Assembly: GCF_001281265.1 (NCBI RefSeq)
Contig: NZ_JXDB01000001.1
Coordinates: 1-64,000, forward strand
Origin: Apilactobacillus kunkeei DSM 12361 = ATCC 700308
GTDB lineage: Bacteria > Bacillota > Bacilli > Lactobacillales > Lactobacillaceae
Reading direction: 5' to 3'
DNA: 64,000 nucleotides
The notes under the pieces were generated by a model that did no database searches, had not been told where the DNA came from, and saw only the letters and a program-made list of their open reading frames with translations. The position numbers and the translations under genes are program-made. Of this stretch, positions 11,520 to 20,962 are shown piece after piece (position 1 is the first letter of the stretch; the number at the start of each line of letters is the position of its first letter).

Positions 11520-12608
11520 ATGAATTTTAAGAGAGATTTAAAGGCTTTGTTGTTTGTCTTTTCATTACTCCTTTTGCTTGCTATGGGGGTTAGCGCTAAT
11601 GCCAGCGTTAAGACGTATCATCAAAAGGGATATGCTTTGAAGGGTGGCTATGCGACACACTTCGTAAACAACGGAAACTATGCATACATTCCTAAGTATA
11701 GCTATGGTGCTAGCAAGGGTTATTATGAAAACTCAACTTACCAAACATCATCATACACAATGAATGCTAAGGGCGGTAATTTCCGTCGTAACGCCAGAAC
11801 TAGTATTTACCTACCAGTCTCATATAACTGGAGCGGGGACCTTGGAAATCCACAAAGTGTCGCTATTTCTAAGTCTGGACAATATGCTTACGTAATGTAC
11901 CCATTTGCTAAAACTACTATTGTTAGATACGATTTATGGAAACTTCACAGCCTAGGTGTTGATACCAACAACATGGCAGCGCTAAGAATGGGTGTTAGAA
12001 ATCGTGATCCACAAATTATGTCAGCAATTAAATTTGGTCCTAAGTTCTATGCCGGTCACGGTCAATCACTAGCATTGAACCCAAAGACAAACATGCTTTG
12101 GTATGTAAAAATGGATGTTGTTTCAAGAGCACCTTCATTGGTTGAAGTTAGTCCAACTACTTTAAAACCAATTAAGCAAATTAAGTTTAAATTCAGTCGA
12201 TCTTATTCAATCAATAATGAGTTAGCTATTGATAAAAATGGAAACTTTTACACATATGTAAAATACCGTATGCAAGGGAAATCTGCTGGTAGAATCGTTA
12301 TCTTTAAGGGACAAGTTAAGAACAACCACGTTACTTTCCGCGCTATCAAGCAAGGTCTAGCAAATGGTCAAGGTTTCCAAACCCAAGGAATGGGATATAA
12401 CCCAGCAAGTAATCGTTTATACTTTGTTTCCGATGGCGTTATTTCATCAGTTCCTGTAAACAAACTAAACAAATTACGTCCAAGGGATGTTAGAACAACC
12501 AAGTTCAAGACTAACCTAGAATTCGAAGGAGTTGCCTTTAACCAAGCCGGTTTAGGATACATCCTAACAATTCGAGGATCACAACTATTTACTATTAATA
12601 ACTTTTAA
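11520..12608 (+). CDS. Secreted protein with propeller-like repeats, unknown function
   Basis: The 362-residue product begins with a signal peptide: basic KRDLK, a Leu-rich core, then a probable cleavage near SANA-S (about 26). The mature part has five spaced repeats of the type (V/L)A(I/L/F)-(K/N)-G---Y(V/L): near residues 114 (VAISKSGQYAYV), 184 (LALNPKTNMLWYV), 235 (LAIDKNGNFYTYV), 290 (MGYNPASNRLYFV) and 338 (VAFNQAGLGYILT). These resemble blades of an NHL/SMP30-type beta-propeller. No catalytic residues or cell-wall anchor are seen. ATGAGGGG precedes the ATG, and a strong terminator follows. The propeller fold is inference. Confidence 0.75.
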   Translation: MNFKRDLKALLFVFSLLLLLAMGVSANASVKTYHQKGYALKGGYATHFVNNGNYAYIPKYSYGASKGYYENSTYQTSSYTMNAKGGNFRRNARTSIYLPVSYNWSGDLGNPQSVAISKSGQYAYVMYPFAKTTIVRYDLWKLHSLGVDTNNMAALRMGVRNRDPQIMSAIKFGPKFYAGHGQSLALNPKTNMLWYVKMDVVSRAPSLVEVSPTTLKPIKQIKFKFSRSYSINNELAIDKNGNFYTYVKYRMQGKSAGRIVIFKGQVKNNHVTFRAIKQGLANGQGFQTQGMGYNPASNRLYFVSDGVISSVPVNKLNKLRPRDVRTTKFKTNLEFEGVAFNQAGLGYILTIRGSQLFTINNF

Positions 12609-12612
12609 AAAT

Positions 12613-12672
12613 AACGGGAAAGTTTCTTTGCGTATATATAAATGTATCGCAGAAAAACAATCCCGTTTTTTG
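12613..12672 (+). terminator. Long terminator hairpin after the secreted-protein gene
   Basis: Outer arms AACGGGA/TCCCGTT and inner arms TTTCTTTGCG/CGCAGAAA make an extended hairpin ending in TTTTTT. Confidence 0.85.
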
Positions 12673-12749
12673 TATTGAATATTTTATTTTTTAATGTTAA
12701 ACTTATTGAACGTGAGTATTGGTTATAAATAACTCGTACTCCTTACTCA

Positions 12750-12765
12750 ACCCAACAGGTTGGGT
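12750..12765 (+). promoter_or_regulatory. Hairpin in the rpsF leader
   Basis: ACCCAA-CAGG-TTGGGT forms a 6-bp stem just upstream of the rpsF ribosome site (AAGGAGG at 12777-12783). S6-S18 autoregulatory structures occur at this position in many bacteria, but I cannot confirm the specific motif here. Confidence 0.35.
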
Positions 12766-12791
12766 CTAAAGTCCACAAGGAGGTGTAATTC

Positions 12792-13082
12792 ATGGAAGAA
12801 CACAAATATGAAATTACTTACATCATTCGTCCAGATATGGAAGAAGGAGCTAAGAACGACTTAGTTACTAAGTTCGACAAGGTTCTAACTGACAATGGTG
12901 CTAAGATTATTGATTCAAAAGACTGGTCAAAGCGTCGTTTTGCTTACGAAATCGCCGGTTACAACGAAGGTGTATACCACGTCGTTAACCTAACTACTGC
13001 AGACAAGACTGCACTAGACGAATTCGACCGTCAATCAAAATTCAGTGATGACATTCTACGTCAAATGACTGTAAGAAGATAA
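12792..13082 (+). CDS. rpsF: 30S ribosomal protein S6
   Basis: A small-subunit protein of 96 residues that pairs with S18 on 16S rRNA. The typical start ([13 protein letters not shown]), the [12 protein letters not shown] core and the C-terminal [13 protein letters not shown] are all present. AAGGAGG precedes the ATG. It heads rpsF-ssb-rpsR, the standard Firmicutes order. Confidence 0.98.
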   Translation: MEEHKYEITYIIRPDMEEGAKNDLVTKFDKVLTDNGAKIIDSKDWSKRRFAYEIAGYNEGVYHVVNLTTADKTALDEFDRQSKFSDDILRQMTVRR

Positions 13083-13126
13083 TTTAGAATTTAAACGTTT
13101 TAAAAAAGAGAGGAGTAATTTTCAGC

Positions 13127-13624
13127 ATGATTAATCGTACAACTTTAACTGGTAGATTAACACGGGATGTTGATTTGCGATACACTCCAAGCGGTTCAGC
13201 CGTAGGTAACTTCACTTTAGCTGTTGATCGTAGTTTTACCAACCAACAAGGTGAAAGAGAAGCAGATTTTATCAACTGTGTTATCTGGCGTAAATCCGCT
13301 GAAAACTTTGCTAACTTCACCCATAAGGGTGCTTTGGTTGGTATTGATGGACGTATTCAAACAAGAAATTACGAAAATCAACAAGGCCAAAGAGTATATG
13401 TTACTGAAGTAGTTGTAGAAAACTTTGCATTACTAGAACCTCGTTCAAGTAACCAAGGTAACAACAACGCCGGCAACAATGCTCCTCAAGCAAATGCAGG
13501 AAATAACAATCCTTTTGCTTCATCAAACAATGCTGCCCCATCTAATGGTGGTAACAACTCAGCGGATCCATTCGCTAACTCTGGTGATCAAATTGATATT
13601 TCCGATGATGATTTACCATTTTAA
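13127..13624 (+). CDS. ssb: Single-stranded DNA-binding protein
   Basis: SSB coats single-stranded DNA during replication and repair. The OB fold covers about residues 1-110 ([58 protein letters not shown]). A low-complexity linker rich in N, G, A and P follows, and the tip is the protein-interaction tail DDDLPF. Length 165 residues. It sits between rpsF and rpsR with GAGAGGAG upstream. Confidence 0.97.
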   Translation: MINRTTLTGRLTRDVDLRYTPSGSAVGNFTLAVDRSFTNQQGEREADFINCVIWRKSAENFANFTHKGALVGIDGRIQTRNYENQQGQRVYVTEVVVENFALLEPRSSNQGNNNAGNNAPQANAGNNNPFASSNNAAPSNGGNNSADPFANSGDQIDISDDDLPF

Positions 13625-13652
13625 TGTGTAAATAAAAGAGGAGGGAAATTTA

Positions 13653-13889
13653 ATGGCTCAACAAAGAAGAGGTGGCCGTCGTCGCCGTAAGGTTGACTTC
13701 ATCGCCGCAAACCACATCGAATACATCGATTACAAAGATACTAACCTATTAAGTCGTTTCGTATCTGAAAGAGGTAAGATTTTACCACGTCGTGTTACTG
13801 GTACTAGCGCAAAGAACCAACGTAAGTTAACTCTTGCTATCAAGCGTGCACGTATCATGGGCTTAATGCCATTCGTTTCAGAAGACTAA
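13653..13889 (+). CDS. rpsR: 30S ribosomal protein S18
   Basis: A 78-residue basic protein with the S18 core ([27 protein letters not shown]) and the ending [19 protein letters not shown] precedes the ATG. It ends the rpsF operon before a strong terminator. Confidence 0.98.
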   Translation: MAQQRRGGRRRRKVDFIAANHIEYIDYKDTNLLSRFVSERGKILPRRVTGTSAKNQRKLTLAIKRARIMGLMPFVSED

Positions 13890-13901
13890 AAATAACTTTT
13901 G

Positions 13902-13937
13902 ACTGGGATTGATTTTTTATCAATCCCAGTTTTTTTA
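13902..13937 (+). terminator. Terminator after rpsR
   Basis: Perfect 11-bp arms ACTGGGATTGA/TCAATCCCAGT, a loop of T and A, and a run of T. Confidence 0.95.
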
Positions 13938-14052
13938 TATTTAAAATTATTGATATAAAGGGGATACAATCAATGTTTGTAGCTCCTTTTTTTGAATAAT
14001 CACTTAATGTGATAAAATAAAGATATAAAAAAATAAAAAAAGAGGAGTTACA

Positions 14053-16089
14053 ATGAAAAAATTGTTCTCGCTAACTAACCTACCTCCATTTTTAAAGAAC
14101 CAGGTTCTTAGATGGATTGCGTTAGCTTTAACCGTATTATCAATCTTTGGTTTGGTTGTATCTTTCCTATACGATTGGAAATCCGGTGTCCTTTTCTTAG
14201 TATTCGTATGTTCATTGTTATCTTACATCTTTAAGAAAATGAACGATCTAAGTGTCAGCACCGATAATTACATCTCAGACCTTTCATACCGTATGCACCG
14301 TGGTGAACAAGAAACACTCTTGGAAATGCCAGTTGGTGTATTAATGATTAGTGAAACAGGAGTGATTGAATGGGTAAACCCATATTTGACTCCTTATTTT
14401 GGTGATCAAGATTTACTTGGTAAGACCGTCGAAGAAGTAAACGAAGAATTATCCGACATCCTAGAAAATAATTGGGATAATCCTGATTACGCAACGGTAA
14501 AGTGGGAAGACCATTACTTTACAATGTTGATTCAAAAGGAATATCGCACCATCTACATGATGGATATCACTAAGTACTACCAAATCGAAAAAGACTACAA
14601 CGACGAAAAAATCGCTGTTGGTCAAGTTTTCTTGGATAACTACGATGAAATTACTCAATCAATGACCGACCAAGAAATCTCAAACCTAAATAACTACGTT
14701 ACCAATGAATTGACTATTTGGGCGCAAAAATTTGGTTTCTTCATCAAACAAGTGGATGAAGATCACTATATCATGATGGCCTACTCAAAGGTTCTAAAGG
14801 ATATCGAAGATGACAAGTTCAGCATCCTAGACGAAATCCGTGAATCAACATCTAAGCAAAACTATCCAGTTACTTTGAGTATCGGGATTGCTTATGGTGA
14901 AGACAACCTAAACGACCTATCTGAACAAGCCCAAAGTGATTTGGACTTAGCTTTGGGTCGTGGTGGAGACCAAGTTGTTGTGAAGGCCAAAGATCACGAA
15001 GCACGTTTCTATGGTGGTAAGACCAACCCAATGGAAAAACGTACCAGAGTTCGTGCTCGTATGATTTCTCAAGCATTACAAGAACTATTTAAAGAAGCAG
15101 ATACTATCTTTGTGCAAGGTCACAGCCAACCTGATATGGATTCAATTGGTGCCTGTCTTGGTATTCATCGTTTAGCTAAGATGAACAATAAGCACTGCTA
15201 CGTTGTTATCCCAGATGGAACTTTCCATTCAGATGTACAACGTTTAATTGACAAGACCAAGGAAGATGAAACCTTAGCTCCTGACATTATCACACCAGAA
15301 GAAGCTCTACAATTAGCTGACGACAACAGTCTTTTAATCATGGTTGACCACTCTAAACCATCAATGAGTGTGTCTGAAGACCTATACAACAGATTGGAAA
15401 GCAAGGTTATGATTATTGACCACCATAGACGTGGTGAAGAATTCCCTGAAAACCCAGTCTTGGTCTACATCGAACCATACGCTTCATCAACCTGTGAATT
15501 GATTACCGAAATGTTCGAATATCAATCACAAGATGCCGAACCAGTAAGCAAACTAGAAGCAACAGCAATGTTGACAGGTATCTTTGTTGATACTAAACAA
15601 TTCACTTTACGTACAGGAACTAGAACGTTTGATGCTGCATCATACCTACGATCAGCAGGTGCTGATTCAGAAGAAATGCAACAATTCATGCGTGAAAATC
15701 CTGATGCCTACATGGCAAGAATGCACCTAATTTCAATGGCCAAGGTCGTTGAAGGACACGAAAACATGATGTATGTAGCCGGTGAAGAAGACAAGGTCTA
15801 CGATCCTGTCACTGCTGCACAAGCTGCTGATTCAATGCTAAACATGTCAGGTGTAGAAGCATCTTATGTTATCTCTCATCGTCCAGATGATTTAATCGGT
15901 ATTTCTGCAAGAAGTAACGGTGAAGTCAACGTGCAAAGAGTAATGGAAGAATTAGGTGGTGGTGGTCACTTATCAAGTGGTGCTACCCAAATTGCCGACA
16001 AGACAATTGAAGAAGTGGAACACATGCTTTTGGATTCCATCAATGAAGTAAAGAGCGAAGAAGCTCCTGAAGAATCAGAAGACAATTAA
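14053..16089 (+). CDS. gdpP: Cyclic-di-AMP phosphodiesterase GdpP (DHH family)
   Basis: A membrane-bound enzyme that hydrolyses c-di-AMP to pApA and so affects osmotic and wall homeostasis. The 678 residues hold two N-terminal membrane helices (about 15-60), a PAS-like domain (about 80-175), a degenerate GGDEF domain (GLGRGGDQ near 300), and the DHH-DHHA1 phosphodiesterase with HSQPDMDSIGA near 355, MVDHSKP near 435, IDHHRRGEE near 454 and GGGGHLSSGA near 635. GAGGAG precedes the ATG. It leads gdpP-rplI-dnaB. Confidence 0.96.
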   Translation: MKKLFSLTNLPPFLKNQVLRWIALALTVLSIFGLVVSFLYDWKSGVLFLVFVCSLLSYIFKKMNDLSVSTDNYISDLSYRMHRGEQETLLEMPVGVLMISETGVIEWVNPYLTPYFGDQDLLGKTVEEVNEELSDILENNWDNPDYATVKWEDHYFTMLIQKEYRTIYMMDITKYYQIEKDYNDEKIAVGQVFLDNYDEITQSMTDQEISNLNNYVTNELTIWAQKFGFFIKQVDEDHYIMMAYSKVLKDIEDDKFSILDEIRESTSKQNYPVTLSIGIAYGEDNLNDLSEQAQSDLDLALGRGGDQVVVKAKDHEARFYGGKTNPMEKRTRVRARMISQALQELFKEADTIFVQGHSQPDMDSIGACLGIHRLAKMNNKHCYVVIPDGTFHSDVQRLIDKTKEDETLAPDIITPEEALQLADDNSLLIMVDHSKPSMSVSEDLYNRLESKVMIIDHHRRGEEFPENPVLVYIEPYASSTCELITEMFEYQSQDAEPVSKLEATAMLTGIFVDTKQFTLRTGTRTFDAASYLRSAGADSEEMQQFMRENPDAYMARMHLISMAKVVEGHENMMYVAGEEDKVYDPVTAAQAADSMLNMSGVEASYVISHRPDDLIGISARSNGEVNVQRVMEELGGGGHLSSGATQIADKTIEEVEHMLLDSINEVKSEEAPEESEDN

Positions 16090-16156
16090 TTCATTCATTT
16101 AAAAAAACACCCAGAGAGTTTATAATAATATAAAGACATTAAGAGGAGTGATTTGA

Positions 16157-16609
16157 ATGAAAGTTATATTTTTAGAAGATGTTCGCGGTAAAGGTAAACG
16201 TGGAGAAATCAAGAACGTTTCCGACGGATATGCACAAAACTTCTTAATTAAACAAGGTAAAGCTAAAGAAGCAACCAACTCAGCATTAAGCCAACTTCAA
16301 GGCGAAAAACACGCCGAAGCAAAAGAAGCTGCAGCTGAACTACAAGAAGCCAAAGATTTAAAGGCAAAACTAGAAGATGATAAGACAGTCGTTGAATTAT
16401 CTGCTAAAGTTGGTGCTGACGGCCGTTTATTCGGATCAGTATCCTCAAAACAAATCGTTGCAGAAATGCAAAAACAACATGGCTTAAAGATTGATAAGCG
16501 TAAGATTGAATTGGGTGAACCAATTAAAACTTTAGGTTACACTAACGTTCCAGTTAAACTACACAAGCAAGTTACTGCTACAATCAGAGTTCATGTAAGT
16601 GAAAAATAA
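16157..16609 (+). CDS. rplI: 50S ribosomal protein L9
   Basis: A 150-residue L9 with the N-terminal rRNA-binding domain ([35 protein letters not shown]), a long charged helix, and the C domain ([17 protein letters not shown]). AAGAGGAG precedes the ATG. It lies 24 bases before dnaB, as usual after gdpP. Confidence 0.98.
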   Translation: MKVIFLEDVRGKGKRGEIKNVSDGYAQNFLIKQGKAKEATNSALSQLQGEKHAEAKEAAAELQEAKDLKAKLEDDKTVVELSAKVGADGRLFGSVSSKQIVAEMQKQHGLKIDKRKIELGEPIKTLGYTNVPVKLHKQVTATIRVHVSEK

Positions 16610-16633
16610 TCTTAAAGGAAATCGAGGGGTAGT

Positions 16634-18022
16634 ATGAGTAACGAGTATATGAATGGTCAAACACCACCACAAGATTTAGATGGTGAAAAAGCCGTCTTGG
16701 GTGCTGTCCTATTAGACAATGAAAAATTAGCAGAAACCCAAGAATTTATTACCTCTGATGATTTTTATCGACATGCTCATCAGTTGATTTTCGCTGCTAT
16801 GGAGACCTTGGGTGACAAGGATGAACCAATTGATGCGTCGACTTTAAGAACTGAACTTGAAGGTGGCCATAATCTAGAAGACGCTGGTGGTGTGGCCTAC
16901 TTAGCTGAATTAGCAACCACAACACCAACCGCTGCCAACGCCGTTTATTACGCCAAAAACGTTCATCAAAAGGCAGTTGCTAGACGTCTAATTAAGACCG
17001 CAACTGACATCGTGACCGAAAGTTACAACAATAACGGAAACATTGATGAACTATTGGATAACGCTGAACGTTCAATCTTAAACGTTTCAGAAGATAGAAA
17101 CAGCAATGGTTTCAAGTTCATTGGGGATGTTTTAGGACAATCTCTAGACAGTATTCAAGAATTAGCTCAACAAAAATCAACAGTTACCGGTTTGTCGACT
17201 GGTTTTCCAGCACTAGATAAAATGACAACCGGTTTGCATGATGATGAATTAGTAATTCTAGCCGCTCGTCCAGCCGTTGGTAAGACTGCGTTTGCCCTAA
17301 ACTTAGCGCAAAACGTGGGTACCAAGTCTGGAAAGGCCGTCGCTATTTTCAGTTTGGAAATGAGTGCTGAATCACTAGTTAGTCGTATGATTTGTGCCGA
17401 AGGTAGTATTGATGCCAACCATTTGAGAACTGGTCAATTGACTGGGGAAGAATGGCAAAGCGTCTACATGGCAATGGGTAGTCTATCCAATGCCAGCATC
17501 TATATCGATGACACTGCCGGAACTAAGATTTCCGAAATTCGTGCCAAATCAAGACGTTTGGCCAAAGATACAAATAATCTTGGTCTAATCGTGGTCGATT
17601 ACTTGCAACTGGTTGATGGTGGTAGCCAAGAAAACCGTCAACAAGAAGTTTCATACATTTCACGTCAATTGAAGAAAATTGCCAAGGAACTAGGTGTTCC
17701 AGTTATTGCGCTATCCCAATTGTCTCGTGGAGTTGAACAACGACAAGATAAGCGTCCGGTTCTATCTGATATTCGTGAATCTGGATCCATCGAACAAGAT
17801 GCCGATATCGTTGCCTTCCTATACCGTGATGATTATTACGAAAGAGAAGACGGCGACGATGATGAAGAAGAATCAGAAGTAGAAGAAAACAACGACGTAG
17901 GTGAAGTTGAAGTAATTATCGAAAAGAACCGTTCAGGTCCTCGTGGAACTGTTAAGTTACTATTTATCAAATCACATAATAAGTTCTCATCTATCGCATA
18001 CAATCCAGATGATGAGGGTTAA
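16634..18022 (+). CDS. dnaB: Replicative DNA helicase (DnaB family)
   Basis: Hexameric 5'-3' helicase of the fork (called DnaC in B. subtilis). The 462 residues carry the N-terminal helical domain (PPQDLDGEKAVLGAVLL), the RecA-like motor with Walker A AARPAVGKTAFALNLA near 213 and Walker B GLIVVDYLQLV near 317, and the ALSQLSRGVEQRQDKRP and SDIRESGSIEQDAD motifs. A short acidic insertion (about 410-430, many D and E) precedes the last strand. GAGGGGTAGT precedes the ATG. A terminator follows. Confidence 0.97.
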   Translation: MSNEYMNGQTPPQDLDGEKAVLGAVLLDNEKLAETQEFITSDDFYRHAHQLIFAAMETLGDKDEPIDASTLRTELEGGHNLEDAGGVAYLAELATTTPTAANAVYYAKNVHQKAVARRLIKTATDIVTESYNNNGNIDELLDNAERSILNVSEDRNSNGFKFIGDVLGQSLDSIQELAQQKSTVTGLSTGFPALDKMTTGLHDDELVILAARPAVGKTAFALNLAQNVGTKSGKAVAIFSLEMSAESLVSRMICAEGSIDANHLRTGQLTGEEWQSVYMAMGSLSNASIYIDDTAGTKISEIRAKSRRLAKDTNNLGLIVVDYLQLVDGGSQENRQQEVSYISRQLKKIAKELGVPVIALSQLSRGVEQRQDKRPVLSDIRESGSIEQDADIVAFLYRDDYYEREDGDDDEEESEVEENNDVGEVEVIIEKNRSGPRGTVKLLFIKSHNKFSSIAYNPDDEG

Positions 18023-18030
18023 TTAAAACT

Positions 18031-18060
18031 AAATCCTTAGCGTTTGCTAAGGATTTTTTT
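18031..18060 (+). terminator. Terminator after dnaB
   Basis: Arms AAATCCTTAGC/GCTAAGGATTT, a short loop and seven T. Confidence 0.92.
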
Positions 18061-18082
18061 GTCAAAATTCGGGGGTGAGAGA

Positions 18083-19264
18083 ATGAATGAAATTAAACTG
18101 CACTGGTTATTCTTAGGATCATTAATCAATAACATTGCGGTAAGTACGGTCTGGCCGCTTACGACCGTCTACATGCATGATGCATTGGGCAAGTCATTGA
18201 CTGAAGTCGGTATAATTTTGTTCCTATACTCAAGTTCTAACGTTTTGGGTAATTATATATCGGGGAAACTATTTGACCGCCATAATCGCTATATTTTGAC
18301 GATAATGGGGATTATTACTTCTGTGTTAATATCGTTTGGATTAATTTTCTTCAATGGCTGGCCATACTATCCAATTGGATTGGTATTATTTGGCTTCACG
18401 ACTGGTTGGAACCTAACAATGATTAATTCCTTAGGGACTACCGTTAAAATGAAGTCAGGGCGTTATATTTTCAATATGTTATACCTAGCGCAAAACGTCG
18501 GGGTGGTGTTTGGAACGATTGCGGTTGGTTTTATCTATCCAATCGGAATTGGCTACGTATTTATGTTGACTACTGCTATATTGATGGTTTACGGAATTAG
18601 TGCCATTTTTACCTATCACAAAGAGGGTTCGATTTATCCAATTAAACGTGATTCCATTAAGAAGACAAAGGTGAAGTTACCACGTCCAAATTGGATTATT
18701 GTCACCACATTCTTTGTGACACTAGCCATCATTTGGATTGTCTATGAACAATGGGTATCCAACATGTCGGTATACATTACCGGATCAGGCATTCCATTAT
18801 CAATGTATAGTTTGTTGTGGACTTTAAATGCATTCCTTTTAGTAGTGTTCCAACTATTGATCAACTGGATTGCACAAAAACACGACAGTCTATACTTCCA
18901 AATTTATTTTGGAATTCTATTTATCGGTTTGTCATTCTTCACGCTAATCTTTACGCATACCTATACAGGATTCGTTATCTCAATGATTGTTCTAACATTG
19001 GGAGAAGCATCCGTAATTCCTTCAATTCCAGCGTTGGTCAATGAATTAACACCGGTTGAAGTAAAGGGTAAGTATCAAGGATTAACCAATGCCTGGGCCG
19101 CAATTGGTAAGGCGATTGGACCATTGGTTGGTGGAATCATCATTGATGCCACTTCGTATGGATTATTGTTCATCATTTGTACAATCACGTGCGTGGTAAT
19201 TATTTTAGGGTCAGAATTAATCGCTAGATATTCACGCAAAAAAGTAACTAAATATTCAGAATAA
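18083..19264 (+). CDS. MFS transporter
   Basis: A 393-residue multi-pass protein with about 12 membrane segments and the MFS loop SGKLFDRHNRY after segment 2. The second half has VEVKGKYQGLTNAWAAIGKAIGP-type sequence seen in MdtG/YttB-like multidrug carriers. I start it at the ATG at 18083, 3 bases after GGGGGTGAGAG; an upstream in-frame start at 18044 lies inside the preceding terminator and is unlikely. It stands alone between two terminators. Substrate unknown. Confidence 0.82.
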   Translation: MNEIKLHWLFLGSLINNIAVSTVWPLTTVYMHDALGKSLTEVGIILFLYSSSNVLGNYISGKLFDRHNRYILTIMGIITSVLISFGLIFFNGWPYYPIGLVLFGFTTGWNLTMINSLGTTVKMKSGRYIFNMLYLAQNVGVVFGTIAVGFIYPIGIGYVFMLTTAILMVYGISAIFTYHKEGSIYPIKRDSIKKTKVKLPRPNWIIVTTFFVTLAIIWIVYEQWVSNMSVYITGSGIPLSMYSLLWTLNAFLLVVFQLLINWIAQKHDSLYFQIYFGILFIGLSFFTLIFTHTYTGFVISMIVLTLGEASVIPSIPALVNELTPVEVKGKYQGLTNAWAAIGKAIGPLVGGIIIDATSYGLLFIICTITCVVIILGSELIARYSRKKVTKYSE

Positions 19265-19265
19265 T

Positions 19266-19298
19266 AGGTTCGCCATTTTTATAGCGAACCTTTTTTAT
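19266..19298 (+). terminator. Terminator after the second MFS gene
   Basis: Arms AGGTTCGC/GCGAACCT, an A/T-rich loop and six T. Confidence 0.9.
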
Positions 19299-19396
19299 TA
19301 GAATTATATTAGAACGATAAACTTTGCCATGTATCTATCATTATTTTATCTAATGTTAGCATCGAAAACGTAAATGATAAAATGGTTAGAAAATCA

Positions 19397-19425
19397 TTGA
19401 CCTTTTTGAATGGAGAGTCTAGTAT
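19397..19425 (+). promoter_or_regulatory. Promoter of the T-box leader
   Basis: TTGACC at 19397-19402 and TAGTAT at 19420-19425 are separated by 17 bases. Transcription would begin near 19432, giving a leader of about 320 bases before the amidohydrolase gene. Confidence 0.65.
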
Positions 19426-19472
19426 TTGAAATGTTCAATAAATAAAAAACAAATAACTAATAAAATATTTTT

Positions 19473-19722
19473 GATGAAGGTAATTAGATCTTTAGCCGTA
19501 CTAAGCGAGTGTCGTTGCTGAAAGGGCATTATGACTACTGATTGAAAGACTTGATTGTATAAGTTCACTTTTCTAGGTGAAATGGTTGTACCCATTATCG
19601 TACCGCGTATGAAACATTAATTTGTGTAGTACGAGCGAGAAAATATTTGTGAAAATATTTTGAATCTGGGTGGTACCACGTTACAAACGTCCCTTGGCCA
19701 ATTGGCTGAGGGACGTTTTTTT
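19473..19722 (+). promoter_or_regulatory. T-box riboswitch
   Basis: A tRNA-sensing leader. The conserved antiterminator sequence GGGTGGTACCACG is at 19668-19680, followed by a terminator with arms AACGTCCCT and AGGGACGTT and seven T (19686-19722). Upstream, a 12-bp helix (about 19482-19493 with 19545-19556) forms the base of stem I, with an AGCGAG bulge region at 19504 and a small apical loop. The specifier should lie in the 3' part of the specifier loop just before AAAGA. ATT (Ile), GAT (Asp) and ACT (Thr) can all be read there, so I do not name the amino acid. Uncharged tRNA would allow expression of the amidohydrolase and oppA genes. Confidence 0.9.
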
Positions 19723-19754
19723 AGTTATTTGTTAAAAAGTTGGGAGAGATTTAT

Positions 19755-20945
19755 ATGCATAGAAAAATTTTTAAGAACGCCAACATCTTTGATGGAGTCC
19801 ACGAAGATGTCTTTAAAGATTTTAGTTTTGCAGTCGATGTAGAAACGGGAAAGATTATTGAAATTGCTCAAGAAATTTCGCCAGCAGCAGATGATGAAGT
19901 AATTGATGTAAATCATAAGTTTGTCGCTCCGGGTTTAATCAATGCCCATACTCACATCACCAGTGATCCTAACGTTAGCACTGGAGGTGATAAGGACGTT
20001 GTAGAAACCACAGTCGATGCCATCAAGGCATTACGTGCATTCTTAAAATCTGGCTGTACATACGTCAGACAATGTGGTGCTAGATACGGAATCGATATAC
20101 CAATTAAACGTTTAATTACCGAAGGCAAAATCAACAATGTTCCACACATGATGGCTTCAGGTAAAGCTTACACAATGACTGGTGGACATGGGGATTATGC
20201 CAATGGTGGAAACGTTGTTGATTCTCCAGATGAAATGAGAAAGAAGATTCGTGAAGGATTAAAAGCTGGTGCTGATTGCATTAAAATCATGGCATCTGGA
20301 GGTGTCATGTCACCTGGTGACTTTATGGATGAAGCTCAATTAACAATTGAGGAAATGAAAGTTGCTGTTTACGAAGCACATAACAAACATAAGATTGTCG
20401 CAGCACATGCTGAAGGTAATCCAGGAATCAGAAACGCTATTGAAGCCGGTGTAGACTCTATTGAACACGGCTTTTACGTTGATGATGATGAAATTGCAAT
20501 GATGAAAGAGCGAGGTACATATATTGTTCCTACCATTATCGCTGCAGCATCTGTAACTGAAAAAGGAAAAGATACTTTGCCTGAGTGGGAGCATCAAAAG
20601 ATGGCTAACGCAATGGATGATGCATATACCAACGTTAAAAAGGCGTATGAAAATGGTGTCAACATTGCATTAGGAACTGATGCTGGAACTCCTTATAACT
20701 ACTTTGATATGACCACACCTAAAGAATTAGAAATGATGGTTGAACGCATCGGAATGAGTGAATTTGAAGCATACAGAACTTCTTATAAGGCCGCCGAGTT
20801 AATGAAAATTGATGACGAATACGGCTCGATCGAGAATGATAAATATGCGGATTTCATAATCATTGATGACAATCCAATGGAAGATATCAAAGCAGTTCAA
20901 CAAAAAGATAAAGAAGTGTATGTAAGCGGAAAAAAAGAATTTTAG
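19755..20945 (+). CDS. Amidohydrolase, prolidase/Xaa-dipeptidase-like
   Basis: A 396-residue metal-dependent hydrolase of the amidohydrolase superfamily. The HAHTHI-type N-terminal metal site reads NAHTHITSD (about 64), the bridging Lys is likely in GADCIKIMASGG (about 181), metal-binding His are in AAHAEG (about 219) and IEHGFY (about 239), and the catalytic Asp in ALGTDAGTP (about 310). This layout fits the group that includes imidazolonepropionase-like and Xaa-Pro/Xaa-Arg dipeptidases. The ATG at 19755 follows GGGAGAG. Control by a T-box and the following oppA gene suggest a role in releasing amino acids from peptides, which is inference. Confidence 0.8.
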   Translation: MHRKIFKNANIFDGVHEDVFKDFSFAVDVETGKIIEIAQEISPAADDEVIDVNHKFVAPGLINAHTHITSDPNVSTGGDKDVVETTVDAIKALRAFLKSGCTYVRQCGARYGIDIPIKRLITEGKINNVPHMMASGKAYTMTGGHGDYANGGNVVDSPDEMRKKIREGLKAGADCIKIMASGGVMSPGDFMDEAQLTIEEMKVAVYEAHNKHKIVAAHAEGNPGIRNAIEAGVDSIEHGFYVDDDEIAMMKERGTYIVPTIIAAASVTEKGKDTLPEWEHQKMANAMDDAYTNVKKAYENGVNIALGTDAGTPYNYFDMTTPKELEMMVERIGMSEFEAYRTSYKAAELMKIDDEYGSIENDKYADFIIIDDNPMEDIKAVQQKDKEVYVSGKKEF

Positions 20946-20962
20946 ATTGGGGGATGAATTTT

